In this document: one piece after another, positions 9,728 to 18,168 of the stretch
Layout of the letters: each line of letters opens with the position of its first letter
How positions within the stretch are numbered: position 1 is the stretch's first letter
Assembly: GCA_019241525.1 (NCBI GenBank)
Contig: JAFAWY010000117.1
Span: 42,970-106,969, forward strand
Direction: 5' to 3'
From: Pseudonocardiales bacterium
GTDB taxonomy: Bacteria; Actinomycetota; Actinomycetes; Mycobacteriales; Pseudonocardiaceae
Length of the DNA stretch: 64,000 nucleotides
The notes under the pieces: generated by a model
The model's input: only the letters and a program-made list of their open reading frames with translations
What the model was told of the DNA's origin: nothing
The model's database searches: none
Translations under genes and position numbers: made by a program

Positions 9728-9745
9728 CCTAAGTATTTACTTAGG
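9728..9745. promoter_or_regulatory. Putative TetR operator, perfect 18-bp palindrome
   Basis: CCTAAGTA-TT-TACTTAGG is a perfect inverted repeat with 8-bp arms. It lies in the 52-base divergent gap between the TetR start (9723) and the ABC1 start (9776). Size, symmetry and position fit a TetR-dimer operator covering both promoters. Confidence 0.85.
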
Positions 9746-9775
9746 GCATGTCAAGCGTCAACTACGGGAGCGGTA

Positions 9776-11176
9776 ATGACCGCATATGGTCGGAGTCGGC
9801 TCAGCCGCACGGTTCCCCTGGCCGGGCTGGCTGGCCGGACCGCTGGTGAGGCGGTGGTCGCGGCTTTGCGCAAACGGTTGACCGGCGAGGACAGCGCCGA
9901 GTTTCACAAGCGGACCAGTGAGCGTTACGCGGCCATGCTCGGCCACTCGAAGGGTGTGCTGATGAAGGCCGGGCAGGTGCTGTCCTTCGTCGCGCTCGGG
10001 TCGCTGGTGCCGCCGGAGCGGCAGCGCGTCTACCAGGCGGCGATGGCTCGGCTGCAAGCCGATGCCCCGCCGATGGCGCCCGAACTGGCCGCGGCGGTGG
10101 TGGAGGCCGAGCTGGGCGCGCCCCCGGAGAAGGTCTTCGCGGAGTTCGACCCGCATGCGTTCGCCGCGGCGTCAATCGGCCAGGTCCACGCGGCACGGCT
10201 GGCCGACGGGCGACGGGTGGCAGTCAAGGTGCAGTATCCCGGGGTCGATCAGGCCATCCGAGCTGATCTGGACAACACCGAGTTGCTCGCCACCTTCCTG
10301 CAGCTTCTCGGTGCGGTAGTGCCCGGATCAAACCGGCTGGATGTCCGCGCGGTGGCCCGGGAAGTGGCGGACCGGATCGGTGAGGAAATCGACTACCGCA
10401 TCGAGGCCGCTTACCAGACCGACTTCGCCAACGCGTACCGCGATCATCCGGTCATTCGTATCCCCGAGGTGGTGCCGGAGCTGTCGACGGGCCGGGTGCT
10501 GACCATGGATTTCGCCGACGGCATGCGGTGGTCGGAGGCCGTGCAGGCGGATCAGCAGATGCGGGACCGGTGGGGTGAGGTGATCTACCGGTTCGCTCTG
10601 GGCAGCCTGCGCATGGTGGGCATGTTCCACGCCGACCCTCATCCGGGCAACTACCTGTTCCATGACGACGGCGCGGTGACGTTCTTGGATTTCGGTTGCG
10701 TCAACCGGTTCTCCGCAGAACAAGTGGAGCTGATGCAACGGATCGTCGCCGCCGCGATCGACGACGACGCCACCGCCTTATGGAACACCTTTGTCGAGAT
10801 CGGCTTCCTGACCGCCGCCGACGCGCCCACGCCCGCTGAACTGCTCGAATGGTACCGCGACAAGCTGCAACCGCTGGTGGCCGAGCAACCATTCACCTAC
10901 ACCCCGGCCTTCGCCGCATCCGTAGTGCAGGGTTACTTCGACCGCCGGGGCACCACCGGGTCGGTGATCCGCCGTGTCGAGCTGCCCCGCGAGTACGTCT
11001 TCCTCACCCGCATCGACCTTGGACTCACCGCCCTGCTCGCCGAGCTGCAAGCCACCGGCCCGTGGGCGGCGATCCGCAGTGAGTGGGACGAAGACGGACC
11101 CCCCGCCACCGAAATCGGCAAACTCGACGCCGCCCATTGGGCACGGCGCGGACTCAGACCCGCGGAGCCGTCATGA
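9776..11176 (+). CDS. ABC1/UbiB-family atypical kinase
   Basis: The start at 9776 was chosen for GGGAG upstream. The open frame extends upstream into the operator, which is unlikely to be translated. The 466-residue product has the ABC1 hallmarks: the KxGQ motif at K64 (MKAGQVLS), the Ala-rich nucleotide loop AAASIGQVHAARL with VAVKVQYPG, HADPHPGN at H285 and DFG at D305. ABC1/UbiB proteins are protein-kinase-like ATPases supporting isoprenoid-lipid metabolism at membranes. Here the stop overlaps the P450 start by four bases (ATGA), so the two are translationally coupled. A role in handling the hydrophobic P450 substrate is plausible inference. Confidence 0.9.
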   Translation: MTAYGRSRLSRTVPLAGLAGRTAGEAVVAALRKRLTGEDSAEFHKRTSERYAAMLGHSKGVLMKAGQVLSFVALGSLVPPERQRVYQAAMARLQADAPPMAPELAAAVVEAELGAPPEKVFAEFDPHAFAAASIGQVHAARLADGRRVAVKVQYPGVDQAIRADLDNTELLATFLQLLGAVVPGSNRLDVRAVAREVADRIGEEIDYRIEAAYQTDFANAYRDHPVIRIPEVVPELSTGRVLTMDFADGMRWSEAVQADQQMRDRWGEVIYRFALGSLRMVGMFHADPHPGNYLFHDDGAVTFLDFGCVNRFSAEQVELMQRIVAAAIDDDATALWNTFVEIGFLTAADAPTPAELLEWYRDKLQPLVAEQPFTYTPAFAASVVQGYFDRRGTTGSVIRRVELPREYVFLTRIDLGLTALLAELQATGPWAAIRSEWDEDGPPATEIGKLDAAHWARRGLRPAEPS

Positions 11177-12354
11177 TCCCGACCGTTGATCCGTACCCGA
11201 CCTATCGCCGGTTGCGCGAGCAACACCCGGTGTACTGGGACGGCGACCTGGACACATTTGTGGTCACTTCCTACGCCGAGGCGAACACTGTGCTGCGCGG
11301 TCCGGGATGGAGCAGCGACCCGAGCCGCAACCCGGCACTGGCCGCACGGATCGAGCGCGGCGAATTCGGCAACCAAGCACTGCGCACGACGCTGCTGGGA
11401 ATGGATCCGCCCGAGCACACCAGGCTGCGGCGGCTGCTTGCTCCGGCATTCACCGCGCGGGCGATCGACGCGCTACAGCCCCGGATCACCGCAGTGGTCA
11501 AGGCGGCCCTTGCCGACCTTGCCACGGCGAACGAAGTCGATGTCATCACCGACATCGGTTATCCGATCCCGCTCGCCGTGATGTGCGAGCTACTCGACGT
11601 TGACATCGAGGGCGCGCAGCTCTTGCGTACTGAGACTCCCAAGCTGGTGGGAATACTCCAATTCAACCCGGACGCCGACGCGGTCATCGCGGCCGAGGAG
11701 GCCACCGCCAGCCTCGCGCTGCATCTTTTGCCCATCCTCGGCGACCGCCGTCACCGGCCCGGCGCGGATCTGGCCAGCCAGCTGCTGTGCCTGGAGGACA
11801 ACGGCGACACGCTTGGACTCGACGAAGTGCTGGCCACCTGCATCCTGCTCCTCACCGCCGGGCATGAAACCACTGCCAACGTGATCGGCAACGGGGTCCT
11901 GCTCCTGATGGAACACCCCGACCAGCTGGAGTTGCTCCAGCGTGATCCAGCGCTGATCAAGCCCACGATCGAGGAGATACTCCGGTTCGAGTGCCCGGCC
12001 AAGATCGTCGGCCGTACCAACCTTGTCGAGCGCCAACTAGGCGAGCAGACGATCCGTCCCGGCGAGCGAGTGCTCGTTCTGCTCGGTGCAGCGAACCGGG
12101 ACCCGGCGCAGTTTCCCGATCCCGAGCGCTTTGACATCACCCGAACTCCCGCACCACACCTCGCTTTCGGGGCGGGACCGCACTTCTGCCTCGGAGCTGC
12201 CCTGTCCCGCGCGGAAGCCCAGGAAACCCTGCGGCAACTGCTGCCCCTCCTGACCGGGTGGCGACTGGCATCAGAAGCGCCCGCCTGGCGGGTTTCCGAT
12301 ACCTTCCGCGCACTCGAGAAGCTGCACCTCGTCAGTCCCGCGGCTCACGCCTGA
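11173..12354 (+). CDS. Cytochrome P450
   Basis: A 393-residue soluble bacterial P450. The I-helix oxygen-binding motif is AGHETT (229-234), the K-helix ExxR is EILR, and the heme-ligating Cys is C339 in FGAGPHFCLGA. The start at 11173 gives an ATGA overlap with the ABC1 gene. Upstream frame extension would be antisense-like sequence within ABC1. It probably hydroxylates a lipid-like or secondary-metabolite substrate with electrons from a ferredoxin encoded elsewhere. No ferredoxin or reductase gene is adjacent. Control is probably by the divergent TetR. Confidence 0.93.
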   Translation: MIPTVDPYPTYRRLREQHPVYWDGDLDTFVVTSYAEANTVLRGPGWSSDPSRNPALAARIERGEFGNQALRTTLLGMDPPEHTRLRRLLAPAFTARAIDALQPRITAVVKAALADLATANEVDVITDIGYPIPLAVMCELLDVDIEGAQLLRTETPKLVGILQFNPDADAVIAAEEATASLALHLLPILGDRRHRPGADLASQLLCLEDNGDTLGLDEVLATCILLLTAGHETTANVIGNGVLLLMEHPDQLELLQRDPALIKPTIEEILRFECPAKIVGRTNLVERQLGEQTIRPGERVLVLLGAANRDPAQFPDPERFDITRTPAPHLAFGAGPHFCLGAALSRAEAQETLRQLLPLLTGWRLASEAPAWRVSDTFRALEKLHLVSPAAHA

Positions 12355-12397
12355 CGGCCGCCGTTTGCCCTTTACCGCACTTGGCCACCCGACAGGG

Positions 12398-12436
12398 CCC
12401 GCGGCGGGCCCCGCTTGTCGCGAGACCCGCCGCGGG
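12398..12436. terminator. GC-rich hairpin between convergent genes
   Basis: The 11-bp perfect inverted repeat CCCGCGGCGGG / CCCGCCGCGGG has a 17-base loop. It lies between the P450 stop (12354) and the end of the opposing small-peptide gene (12452). No U-run follows. It could act as an intrinsic terminator in either direction, as is common in actinobacteria. Confidence 0.5.
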
Positions 12437-12451
12437 GCAGCTGGTCGGCGG

Positions 12452-12601
12452 TTAGTCGTCCCAGCACCAGTAGCGGCGACGGTTTCGCCAGTCCCAGGCC
12501 CAGTGCCCGCGGTGATGGCGGCGCTGGTCATCTTCCCAGCGGCGATCGGCGGGCTGCTGGCGCCCGGTGCTGATCGGCGTGAACACTTCGGCTACTCGCA
12601 T
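12452..12601 (-). CDS. 49-residue aromatic/arginine-rich peptide
   Basis: The small frame starts at 12601 with a strong GGGAGGA site six bases upstream. It encodes MRVAEVFTPISTGRQQPADR, then a very unusual tail rich in His, Arg, Trp and Tyr that ends HWAWDWRNRRRYWCWDD. It contains five Trp, one Tyr and one Cys in the last 17 residues. There is no signal peptide or membrane segment. It is convergent with the P450 gene and separated from it by a hairpin. It could be a nucleic-acid-binding or inhibitor peptide, or a precursor of a modified peptide. The function is not recognised. The good ribosome-binding site and non-random composition argue that it is real. Confidence 0.5.
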   Translation of the reverse strand: MRVAEVFTPISTGRQQPADRRWEDDQRRHHRGHWAWDWRNRRRYWCWDD

Positions 12602-12696
12602 TGCGAATCCTCCCTCATCAGCTGGGGACCGGACACTCCCCGATGTCCCCGCTGGGCATATCGACAGACGTTGGGTGCAAGTTTCCAGCCGGCGTT

Positions 12697-12895
12697 CATT
12701 CCCAGGCAATTTTTAGCTATTCTCAGATAAATTCCAGGAAAGGTAGCTGTCAGTGAGCACGGGTGCCAACTTTTTCCAGGAAATTTTCAGCCATTGCCAG
12801 GGTAAACTCCAGGAAAGGTCGGCGCCGGTAGGCGCCGGCGCCATCTTTTCCAGGAAATTTTCAGCCATTCCCAAGATAAATTCCAGGAAAGGTGA
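12697..12895. repeat. Tandem ~75-bp imperfect repeat, about 2.7 copies
   Basis: Units begin at about 12697, 12772 and 12846. The block TTCCAGGAAAGGT ends at 12744, 12819 and 12893, spacings of 75 and 74 bases. Units two and three share a near-identical 48-base core with TTTTCCAGGAAATTTTCAGC at its start. Unit one is more diverged. Each full unit carries two copies of the near-palindrome TTCCAGGAA. No gene covers it. Confidence 0.75.
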
Positions 12896-13321
12896 CTGGC
12901 GGTAAGCCGCACGCGTACGTAGCTGAACTGCGCTAACGCACACATTGGTCCACCGGCGGCCCGTTGTGCGGTTGGTAGCAATCCCTCGATCGACTGCAAG
13001 TTTTTTGTGTTCATTTTGAAGACGCACCGTTTCCCGCTGAAGTTGGTGTGCGGGAGCGCTGCCCACTGGCGCCCCCGCACTGACCCGAACCGCTCGATTC
13101 GACAGCAGCTGCTAATCTGCGCGGCTTACTGTCGAATTTGAGTGCTATTCCCTTGCGATGCAATGCTGGCGTCGGTGCCGCCCTCCACACAATTCACTTC
13201 GGCAGTCACGCACTCGAGTTACATGTAACGGTGTCCGTCGTTCATCAGTTGCTGATCAGATGGTCAATCCAGCCAGGTCTGCTGCACCTACTACGGGTCG
13301 GGGAATCAGGAAGGAATGCCC
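12896..13321. other. Gene-free leader before the phosphoesterase gene
   Basis: No frame here has a domain or a good start. The stretch follows the tandem repeat and ends in the ribosome-binding site AGGAAGGA of the next gene. It presumably contains that gene's promoter. I could not place the boxes. Confidence 0.45.
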
Positions 13322-15439
13322 ATGAATTCAGCGTTACCTCGTCGACGCGCTGTCGCCGGGGCCGCCGCGGTGGCGACCGGGCTTGCCATGCTCGTCGCTG
13401 GCCCTGGCGCCGGATCGGGTATGGCTGCGGTGGCGAACACCACAACCCCGATTAAGCATCTGGTGGTCATTTTCCAGGAAAATGTCAGCTTTGACCACTA
13501 CTTCGGCACCTACCCCAACGCCACGAACACCAGTGGTCAGCCCTTCAGTGCAACTCGCGGCACACCGGCCGTCAACGGATTGAGCGGTGCTTTGCTCACC
13601 AACAATCCCAATGGGGTCAACCCACGGCGGTATGATCCGACCAATATCAACGACGTGCTCACCTGCGATCAGGACCACAACTACACAGACGAGCAGCGCG
13701 CCTTTGACAACGGCGCGATGGACAAGTTCGTGTCGACCGTGGGCAATGGCGGCGGGACCAGTCCGACGCATCTTCCGTGCGTAGCCGGCGACGTCATGAA
13801 CTACTACGACGGCAATACGGTCACCGGACTGTGGAACTACGCTCAACATTTCGCGATGAGCGACAACTCCTTCGGCACCACCTTCGGGCCGTCCTCTCCC
13901 GGCGCGATCAACTTGGTATCGGGCAACACGGGCAACGTCGACATGACGCATGCAGTCAATAATCCCTCGATCGCCACCGCCACCACACCCAATGCGGATC
14001 TCACTCCTGACGGGAAAGGTGGGTTTTCCCTGACCAGCGACGCGCAACCATACTGGGATGACTGCTCTACCCGCGATGCCGTCGCCATGAACGGGCAAAA
14101 CATCGGTGACAAGCTCAACGCCGCCGGGCTGTCCTGGGGATTTTTTGAAGGCGGGTTCCGGCCCAGCACCTCCTACTCTGACGCCCTAGCCACCACCGGA
14201 CACACCGGTCAACCGACCGCCACCTTCATTCCCGACGAGTTCAAAAACGCAGGATTCCAAAACTCCGTGCCGCACTCGTCAAACCAGGGCATCTGCGACG
14301 CGGTCCACCCTGTCGGCGCGGGGCTGACCAGCCCGCTGACCCCGGGCACTGGGCAATACGGCTACAAAGATGACTACATTCCGCACCACCAGCCGTTCCA
14401 GTACTACGCGTCCACAGCGAATCCGCATCACCTCACGCTGCCCACCGACTCCCACGGCACCGTAACCCCGGCGGCCCTGGCGACTGTCGGCACCGATACC
14501 CAGAGCTACTCCAACGGTGTACCGCAGTTCGACACTCCCAACCATCAGTACGACATCAGCGACTTCGACCAGCTCGTCGGGGCCATCGGACGCGGACAAC
14601 TCCCACCGTCGGCGCTGCCTGCGGTCAGCTTCCTGAAGGCACCGGGCTACCAGGACGGGCACGCCGCTTACTCCGACCCGCTGGACGAACAGCAATTCCT
14701 CGTCCGAGAGATCAACGCCCTGATGCAGACACCGGCCTGGTCCAGCACCGCGGTCGTGGTCAACTATGACGACTCCGACGGCTGGTACGACCACGCCTAC
14801 AGCGGCGTCCACAACCCCTCCCAATCCGTCGCCGATGCCCTGACCGGGCCCGGCCAATGCGGAACCGGAACACCGCTCGCCGGCGAGCAAGGACGCTGCG
14901 GCTACGGCCCCCGGCAGCCACTGGTGCTCATCTCACCGTGGGCCAAGGCCAATGCAGTCGACCACACCCTCAACGACCAGTCGTCCGTGACCAAGTTCAT
15001 CGAAGACAACTGGTCACTCGGGCGCATCGACGGCAGCTTCGATGCCATTGCCGGTCCCCTCACCGGCATGCTCAATCTCACCAATCCCCAGGGTCCGCCA
15101 CCCAACGCGCGCCCGCTGCTGCTTGATCCCACCACCGGGGCCCCGGCTACCACGACCACCCTTGAAGTAGCCCCTAACCCCGGATTCCAGGGCATCCCCG
15201 AGATCCTCATCGCCCACGTGTCGCCCCTCACCGTGGCTGGCACCGTCCAGTTCACCGATAGCACCACCAACACCGATCTCGGCTCGGTCCCGGTAATCGC
15301 TGGGCAAGCAGTCCTGGTGACCACGGCGCTCACTGCGGGAACCCATACCGTTACCGCGACATTCACGCCGACTAGCCCGGCAGCCTTTGCTCCGTCCACC
15401 TCATCGCCTGTGACGGTCACGGTGACCAGACTGTTCTAG
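13322..15439 (+). CDS. Secreted phospholipase C-like phosphoesterase with C-terminal Ig-like domain
   Basis: This protein of about 705 residues belongs to the phosphoesterase family that includes bacterial phospholipases C and acid phosphatases. The N-terminus is a probable Tat signal (PRRRAVAG then a hydrophobic stretch to about residue 36). Family blocks are HLVVIFQENVSFDHYFGTYP near residue 45, NSFGTTFGPSSPG, and VVVNYDDSDGWYDHAY in the C-terminal half of the catalytic domain. Residues from about 610 form an Ig-like beta domain rich in Thr and Val. The start at 13322 is preferred because AGGAAGGA lies seven bases upstream. The ATG at 13316 is too close. The substrate (phospholipid or phosphate ester) cannot be told. 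A convergent phosphatase follows. Confidence 0.87.
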   Translation: MNSALPRRRAVAGAAAVATGLAMLVAGPGAGSGMAAVANTTTPIKHLVVIFQENVSFDHYFGTYPNATNTSGQPFSATRGTPAVNGLSGALLTNNPNGVNPRRYDPTNINDVLTCDQDHNYTDEQRAFDNGAMDKFVSTVGNGGGTSPTHLPCVAGDVMNYYDGNTVTGLWNYAQHFAMSDNSFGTTFGPSSPGAINLVSGNTGNVDMTHAVNNPSIATATTPNADLTPDGKGGFSLTSDAQPYWDDCSTRDAVAMNGQNIGDKLNAAGLSWGFFEGGFRPSTSYSDALATTGHTGQPTATFIPDEFKNAGFQNSVPHSSNQGICDAVHPVGAGLTSPLTPGTGQYGYKDDYIPHHQPFQYYASTANPHHLTLPTDSHGTVTPAALATVGTDTQSYSNGVPQFDTPNHQYDISDFDQLVGAIGRGQLPPSALPAVSFLKAPGYQDGHAAYSDPLDEQQFLVREINALMQTPAWSSTAVVVNYDDSDGWYDHAYSGVHNPSQSVADALTGPGQCGTGTPLAGEQGRCGYGPRQPLVLISPWAKANAVDHTLNDQSSVTKFIEDNWSLGRIDGSFDAIAGPLTGMLNLTNPQGPPPNARPLLLDPTTGAPATTTTLEVAPNPGFQGIPEILIAHVSPLTVAGTVQFTDSTTNTDLGSVPVIAGQAVLVTTALTAGTHTVTATFTPTSPAAFAPSTSSPVTVTVTRLF

Positions 15440-15477
15440 GTGACCTGCGGTTCGCTCTGCCGCACGCACCTACCTCC

Positions 15478-15536
15478 CTACTCGGGGGACAAGCCCCGAC
15501 CACCCACAGTGCGCCGTGGTCTTGGCCCCCGAGTAG
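15478..15536. terminator. Nested inverted repeat, bidirectional terminator
   Basis: An outer perfect 11-bp stem, CTACTCGGGGG (15478-15488) with CCCCCGAGTAG (15526-15536), encloses an inner 6-bp stem, GACCAC/GTGGTC (15498-15503 and 15516-15521). It lies between the convergent phosphoesterase and acid-phosphatase genes, so it probably terminates both transcripts. Confidence 0.7.
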
Positions 15537-15694
15537 GCGCTCGATACGGGCCTTCCATAATGATCAACACGACGGTGGCCGAAACGAAGCCCGGCTAACG
15601 CGGCCAGCAGGTCGCGACATTTGCCGTTTAGCCCCAGTACGACCCCTGTCGAGGGCCGGCGCCGCGCCGTTGTGGCCCAGGCGCGGGCAAAGGC

Positions 15695-17293
15695 CTAGTT
15701 CTGGCCGGGGCCCGATCTGCGGGGACGGGTGAGGGTGAACTGGTCAACCGGAGTGAGGTCACCGTACGGGCCGTTGACGGCATAGTAGGTGACAGCGATG
15801 GACGTGGTTTGGCCAGGCCGGCCGGGGTCGACGTCGAATGCGGCGAAGCCATAGGAATGATCGGGGTCACGCACCGCGGACCACGGCGCGCTCTCCATCA
15901 CGTAGATCGGCGGACGTTTGCCGGTCGCTGGGTCCACTGGTCCGACTCCGGTGATCACGCGGCACTGCGGAGGGCTGAAAAACAGCTTGTTTGACGGCGC
16001 TGAGGTGCCTCCGCCACCGATGACCATGTGGACGGTTCCTGCGCTCGTGTCGATGGTGTCGGTACCGGTAGCCACAGGCAGTGGGGTAAGGGTGTCATTG
16101 GATTGGTGGCCACGGATGGGGTGTGAGCGTTCGTAATGGTGCTCATGTCCACTTACCACGAGGTCGACACCGTAGCGGTCGAACAACGGAACCCAGCTTT
16201 CGCGGATCCCGCGGTCAGCGCCATTGAATTTGTCCACAGTGGAAATCACGACCTGGTGCATGCAGATCACGATCCAGTCGATGTTTGGATCCGCGCGGGA
16301 GGTGGCGAGCTCGGCCGCCAGCCACTGTTGCTGCGCGCCGGCAGAGTAGCCGCGGACGTAAGAGTTGCCACCATCTTGATAACACACGTCATCGTTATTG
16401 AGACTGATGATGCGCACCGAGCCGGCAGTAAAGGCATACCACAGGCCGCGGAAAGTGGCGTCCGCCCCGGAGTCAGGCACCGTGAAATAGGTTTGATAGG
16501 CACTATAACCGATTTGCCCGTTGCCCCGTTCGTTTTCGTGATTGCCTGCTGCGGGCATCCATGGCCGGTACCGTGCCGAGCGAGAGTTGTTCTCAAACCA
16601 GTCCGACCAGGTGCGAACCCGGTCGGTGGCGAGGTTGGCATAGCAGAGGTCACCGTTGACCAGATGGAACAGCGGTGCGACACGTTCGACGCCGGCGGTA
16701 ACGTCGGCACCGAAGGGCGAGCCAAGGTTGTCGTTGACGTAAGAGGTGCCGGCCAGCTTGCCCAACGTTGGAGTGCCTTGGTCCCCGAAGCTGGTGAAGG
16801 TGAACGCCGCCCTGCCGCGTGGCGCGGTGCGAATCGTGCCCAGCTCAGCTGCTGCGCCGTCGTGCACGGCGGCATAGATGTAGTCGGTGTCCGGCCGCAG
16901 GTCAGCCAGCCGGGCGTGGTGCACCTGTACTTCGGTACCCGACTGCGCGTCGCGGTAGGTTGAGGTGTCGGCAGGCTGCGTGCGTCCAAAGCCGTCCGTA
17001 GGACTGCCCAGCTGCACTCGGGGGTTCGACACCGACGCGGTGGAGTGCCAGGAAACCACCACCTCGCGGGAAGCATCCGCGCCGAACTGGGTGTGCAGGC
17101 CGGCCACCCGCGGCGCGGCGCTGCTTCCTGGCCGTTGCCACAACACCGGCGAATCGGGGGAGGCCCACGTGGTAGGCGAGCGCAGCAAGACCGCACTCCC
17201 GACACCGAGGCCGGCCGCGCTGGTGAGCAGAGTCCGCCGGCCAACAACCGGCCGATCGCTGCGGGACACCGGTTGATCAGTCATGTTCTGCAT
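15695..17293 (-). CDS. Purple acid phosphatase-like metallophosphoesterase, Tat-exported
   Basis: Read from the ATG at 17293, the protein has 532 residues. A twin-arginine signal (GRRTLLTSAAGLGVGSAVLL) is followed by a fibronectin-like N-domain and the calcineurin-like catalytic domain. The metal-binding blocks are FTSFGDQG, HLVNGDLCYA, PAAGNHENE, VICMHQ and SGHEHHYER, which are the five motifs of purple acid phosphatases with Asp, Tyr, Asn and His ligands. It would hydrolyse phosphate esters outside the membrane with an Fe-M centre. The frame extends upstream to 17437 without a good ribosome-binding site, and the true start could be 17284. Its neighbour is a convergent secreted phosphoesterase, which suggests shared phosphate scavenging. 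Confidence 0.88.
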   Translation of the reverse strand: MQNMTDQPVSRSDRPVVGRRTLLTSAAGLGVGSAVLLRSPTTWASPDSPVLWQRPGSSAAPRVAGLHTQFGADASREVVVSWHSTASVSNPRVQLGSPTDGFGRTQPADTSTYRDAQSGTEVQVHHARLADLRPDTDYIYAAVHDGAAAELGTIRTAPRGRAAFTFTSFGDQGTPTLGKLAGTSYVNDNLGSPFGADVTAGVERVAPLFHLVNGDLCYANLATDRVRTWSDWFENNSRSARYRPWMPAAGNHENERGNGQIGYSAYQTYFTVPDSGADATFRGLWYAFTAGSVRIISLNNDDVCYQDGGNSYVRGYSAGAQQQWLAAELATSRADPNIDWIVICMHQVVISTVDKFNGADRGIRESWVPLFDRYGVDLVVSGHEHHYERSHPIRGHQSNDTLTPLPVATGTDTIDTSAGTVHMVIGGGGTSAPSNKLFFSPPQCRVITGVGPVDPATGKRPPIYVMESAPWSAVRDPDHSYGFAAFDVDPGRPGQTTSIAVTYYAVNGPYGDLTPVDQFTLTRPRRSGPGQN

Positions 17294-17571
17294 CGTGAAC
17301 CCAGCGTATGACCGATCAACCCGGATCCGGCGAACAACAGATGCCCAACAAATGTCCTCGCTGCGCGCCACGCCGCGCCGCAGGTCAGGGTCGAGCCAGC
17401 GCTCCAGATTCCGGCCTGACCGACCCTCGTACCTCATGAATGCTTTCTCCTATTAAGAATTAATTCAATCGGGGTTATCAATCTAGTTGATGTAACTTCT
17501 TCCCGCGTCAGTGCGATAAGGACAAGCGCTTGACATCAACATGCGATAGCCCGAGGCGGTGCACTACGAGC

Positions 17572-18090
17572 ATGTCCCGCTCAACAGAAAAGACTAATCG
17601 TCCCATTTTAGAAATTGCCGTGACCGCGCTCGTCACTTTCACCGTGACAGCCGTCGGCCTGTTTGAAACCGTTGACAAGTGGCCAGGACTTCTACATCCC
17701 ACGCGCGTCAAGATTATCCACACCGACGTCAAGCCGGATTCCCGCGGTGCCAACGCCCGCCTTCTCGACACGAGCGGCTCCTTTCAAAACATCGGAGAAG
17801 GGCAGTTGCTGTGGCTCGCAATACGCCCTCCAGGTGATAACAGGATCTACCCAAACGCGCAACCCTGCGACACGAACGAAGAGCACAAGACATGGAGTTG
17901 CTCGATCCTTTTTGGAATGCCCACACCGGGCGGTTCAATGCCATTTCACGTAATAATCATGCGAGCAAACGCCCAGGCCGTGACCGCAATCCTCAATTAT
18001 CACAAGACAGCCGTCACCAGCTTCCCCGGACTTCCAGCACTACCCGCCGGCGCAATCAAGGGTGACGAAATAGACGTACAGGTGCAATAA
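17572..18090 (+). CDS. One-TM extracytoplasmic protein, unknown function
   Basis: The 172-residue protein has a short basic-polar N-terminus (MSRSTEKTNRP), one membrane segment at about residues 13-33, and a C-terminal domain of about 135 residues presumably outside the membrane. That domain has two cysteines (QPCDTNE and WSCSILF) that could pair. It begins with a beta-rich section (RVKIIHTDVKPDS, SFQNIGEGQLLWLAIRPPGDNRIYP). The pattern SGSFQNIGEGQLLWLAIRP suggests an Ig-like or carbohydrate-interaction fold of the type found near STAND/CHAT conflict genes, but this is weak. The start at 17572 was chosen by composition. Upstream GGCGG is a poor ribosome-binding site. Confidence 0.5.
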   Translation: MSRSTEKTNRPILEIAVTALVTFTVTAVGLFETVDKWPGLLHPTRVKIIHTDVKPDSRGANARLLDTSGSFQNIGEGQLLWLAIRPPGDNRIYPNAQPCDTNEEHKTWSCSILFGMPTPGGSMPFHVIIMRANAQAVTAILNYHKTAVTSFPGLPALPAGAIKGDEIDVQVQ

Positions 18091-18168
18091 CACTCCGGCG
18101 CCGACCTGACCAGCTGGATAGGTGGCCGCGAGGTGGTGACCCCGACAGACAGATCGTAGGCTGGTGTC

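Noticed and set aside
12697..12895. CRISPR array
   Set aside because: Units are tandem without unique spacers, only about 2.7 copies, and no cas genes are present.
12713..13066. Repeat-containing minus-strand coding frame
   Set aside because: The apparent repeated peptide arises only from the DNA repeat; another frame gives a similar result and no good start exists.
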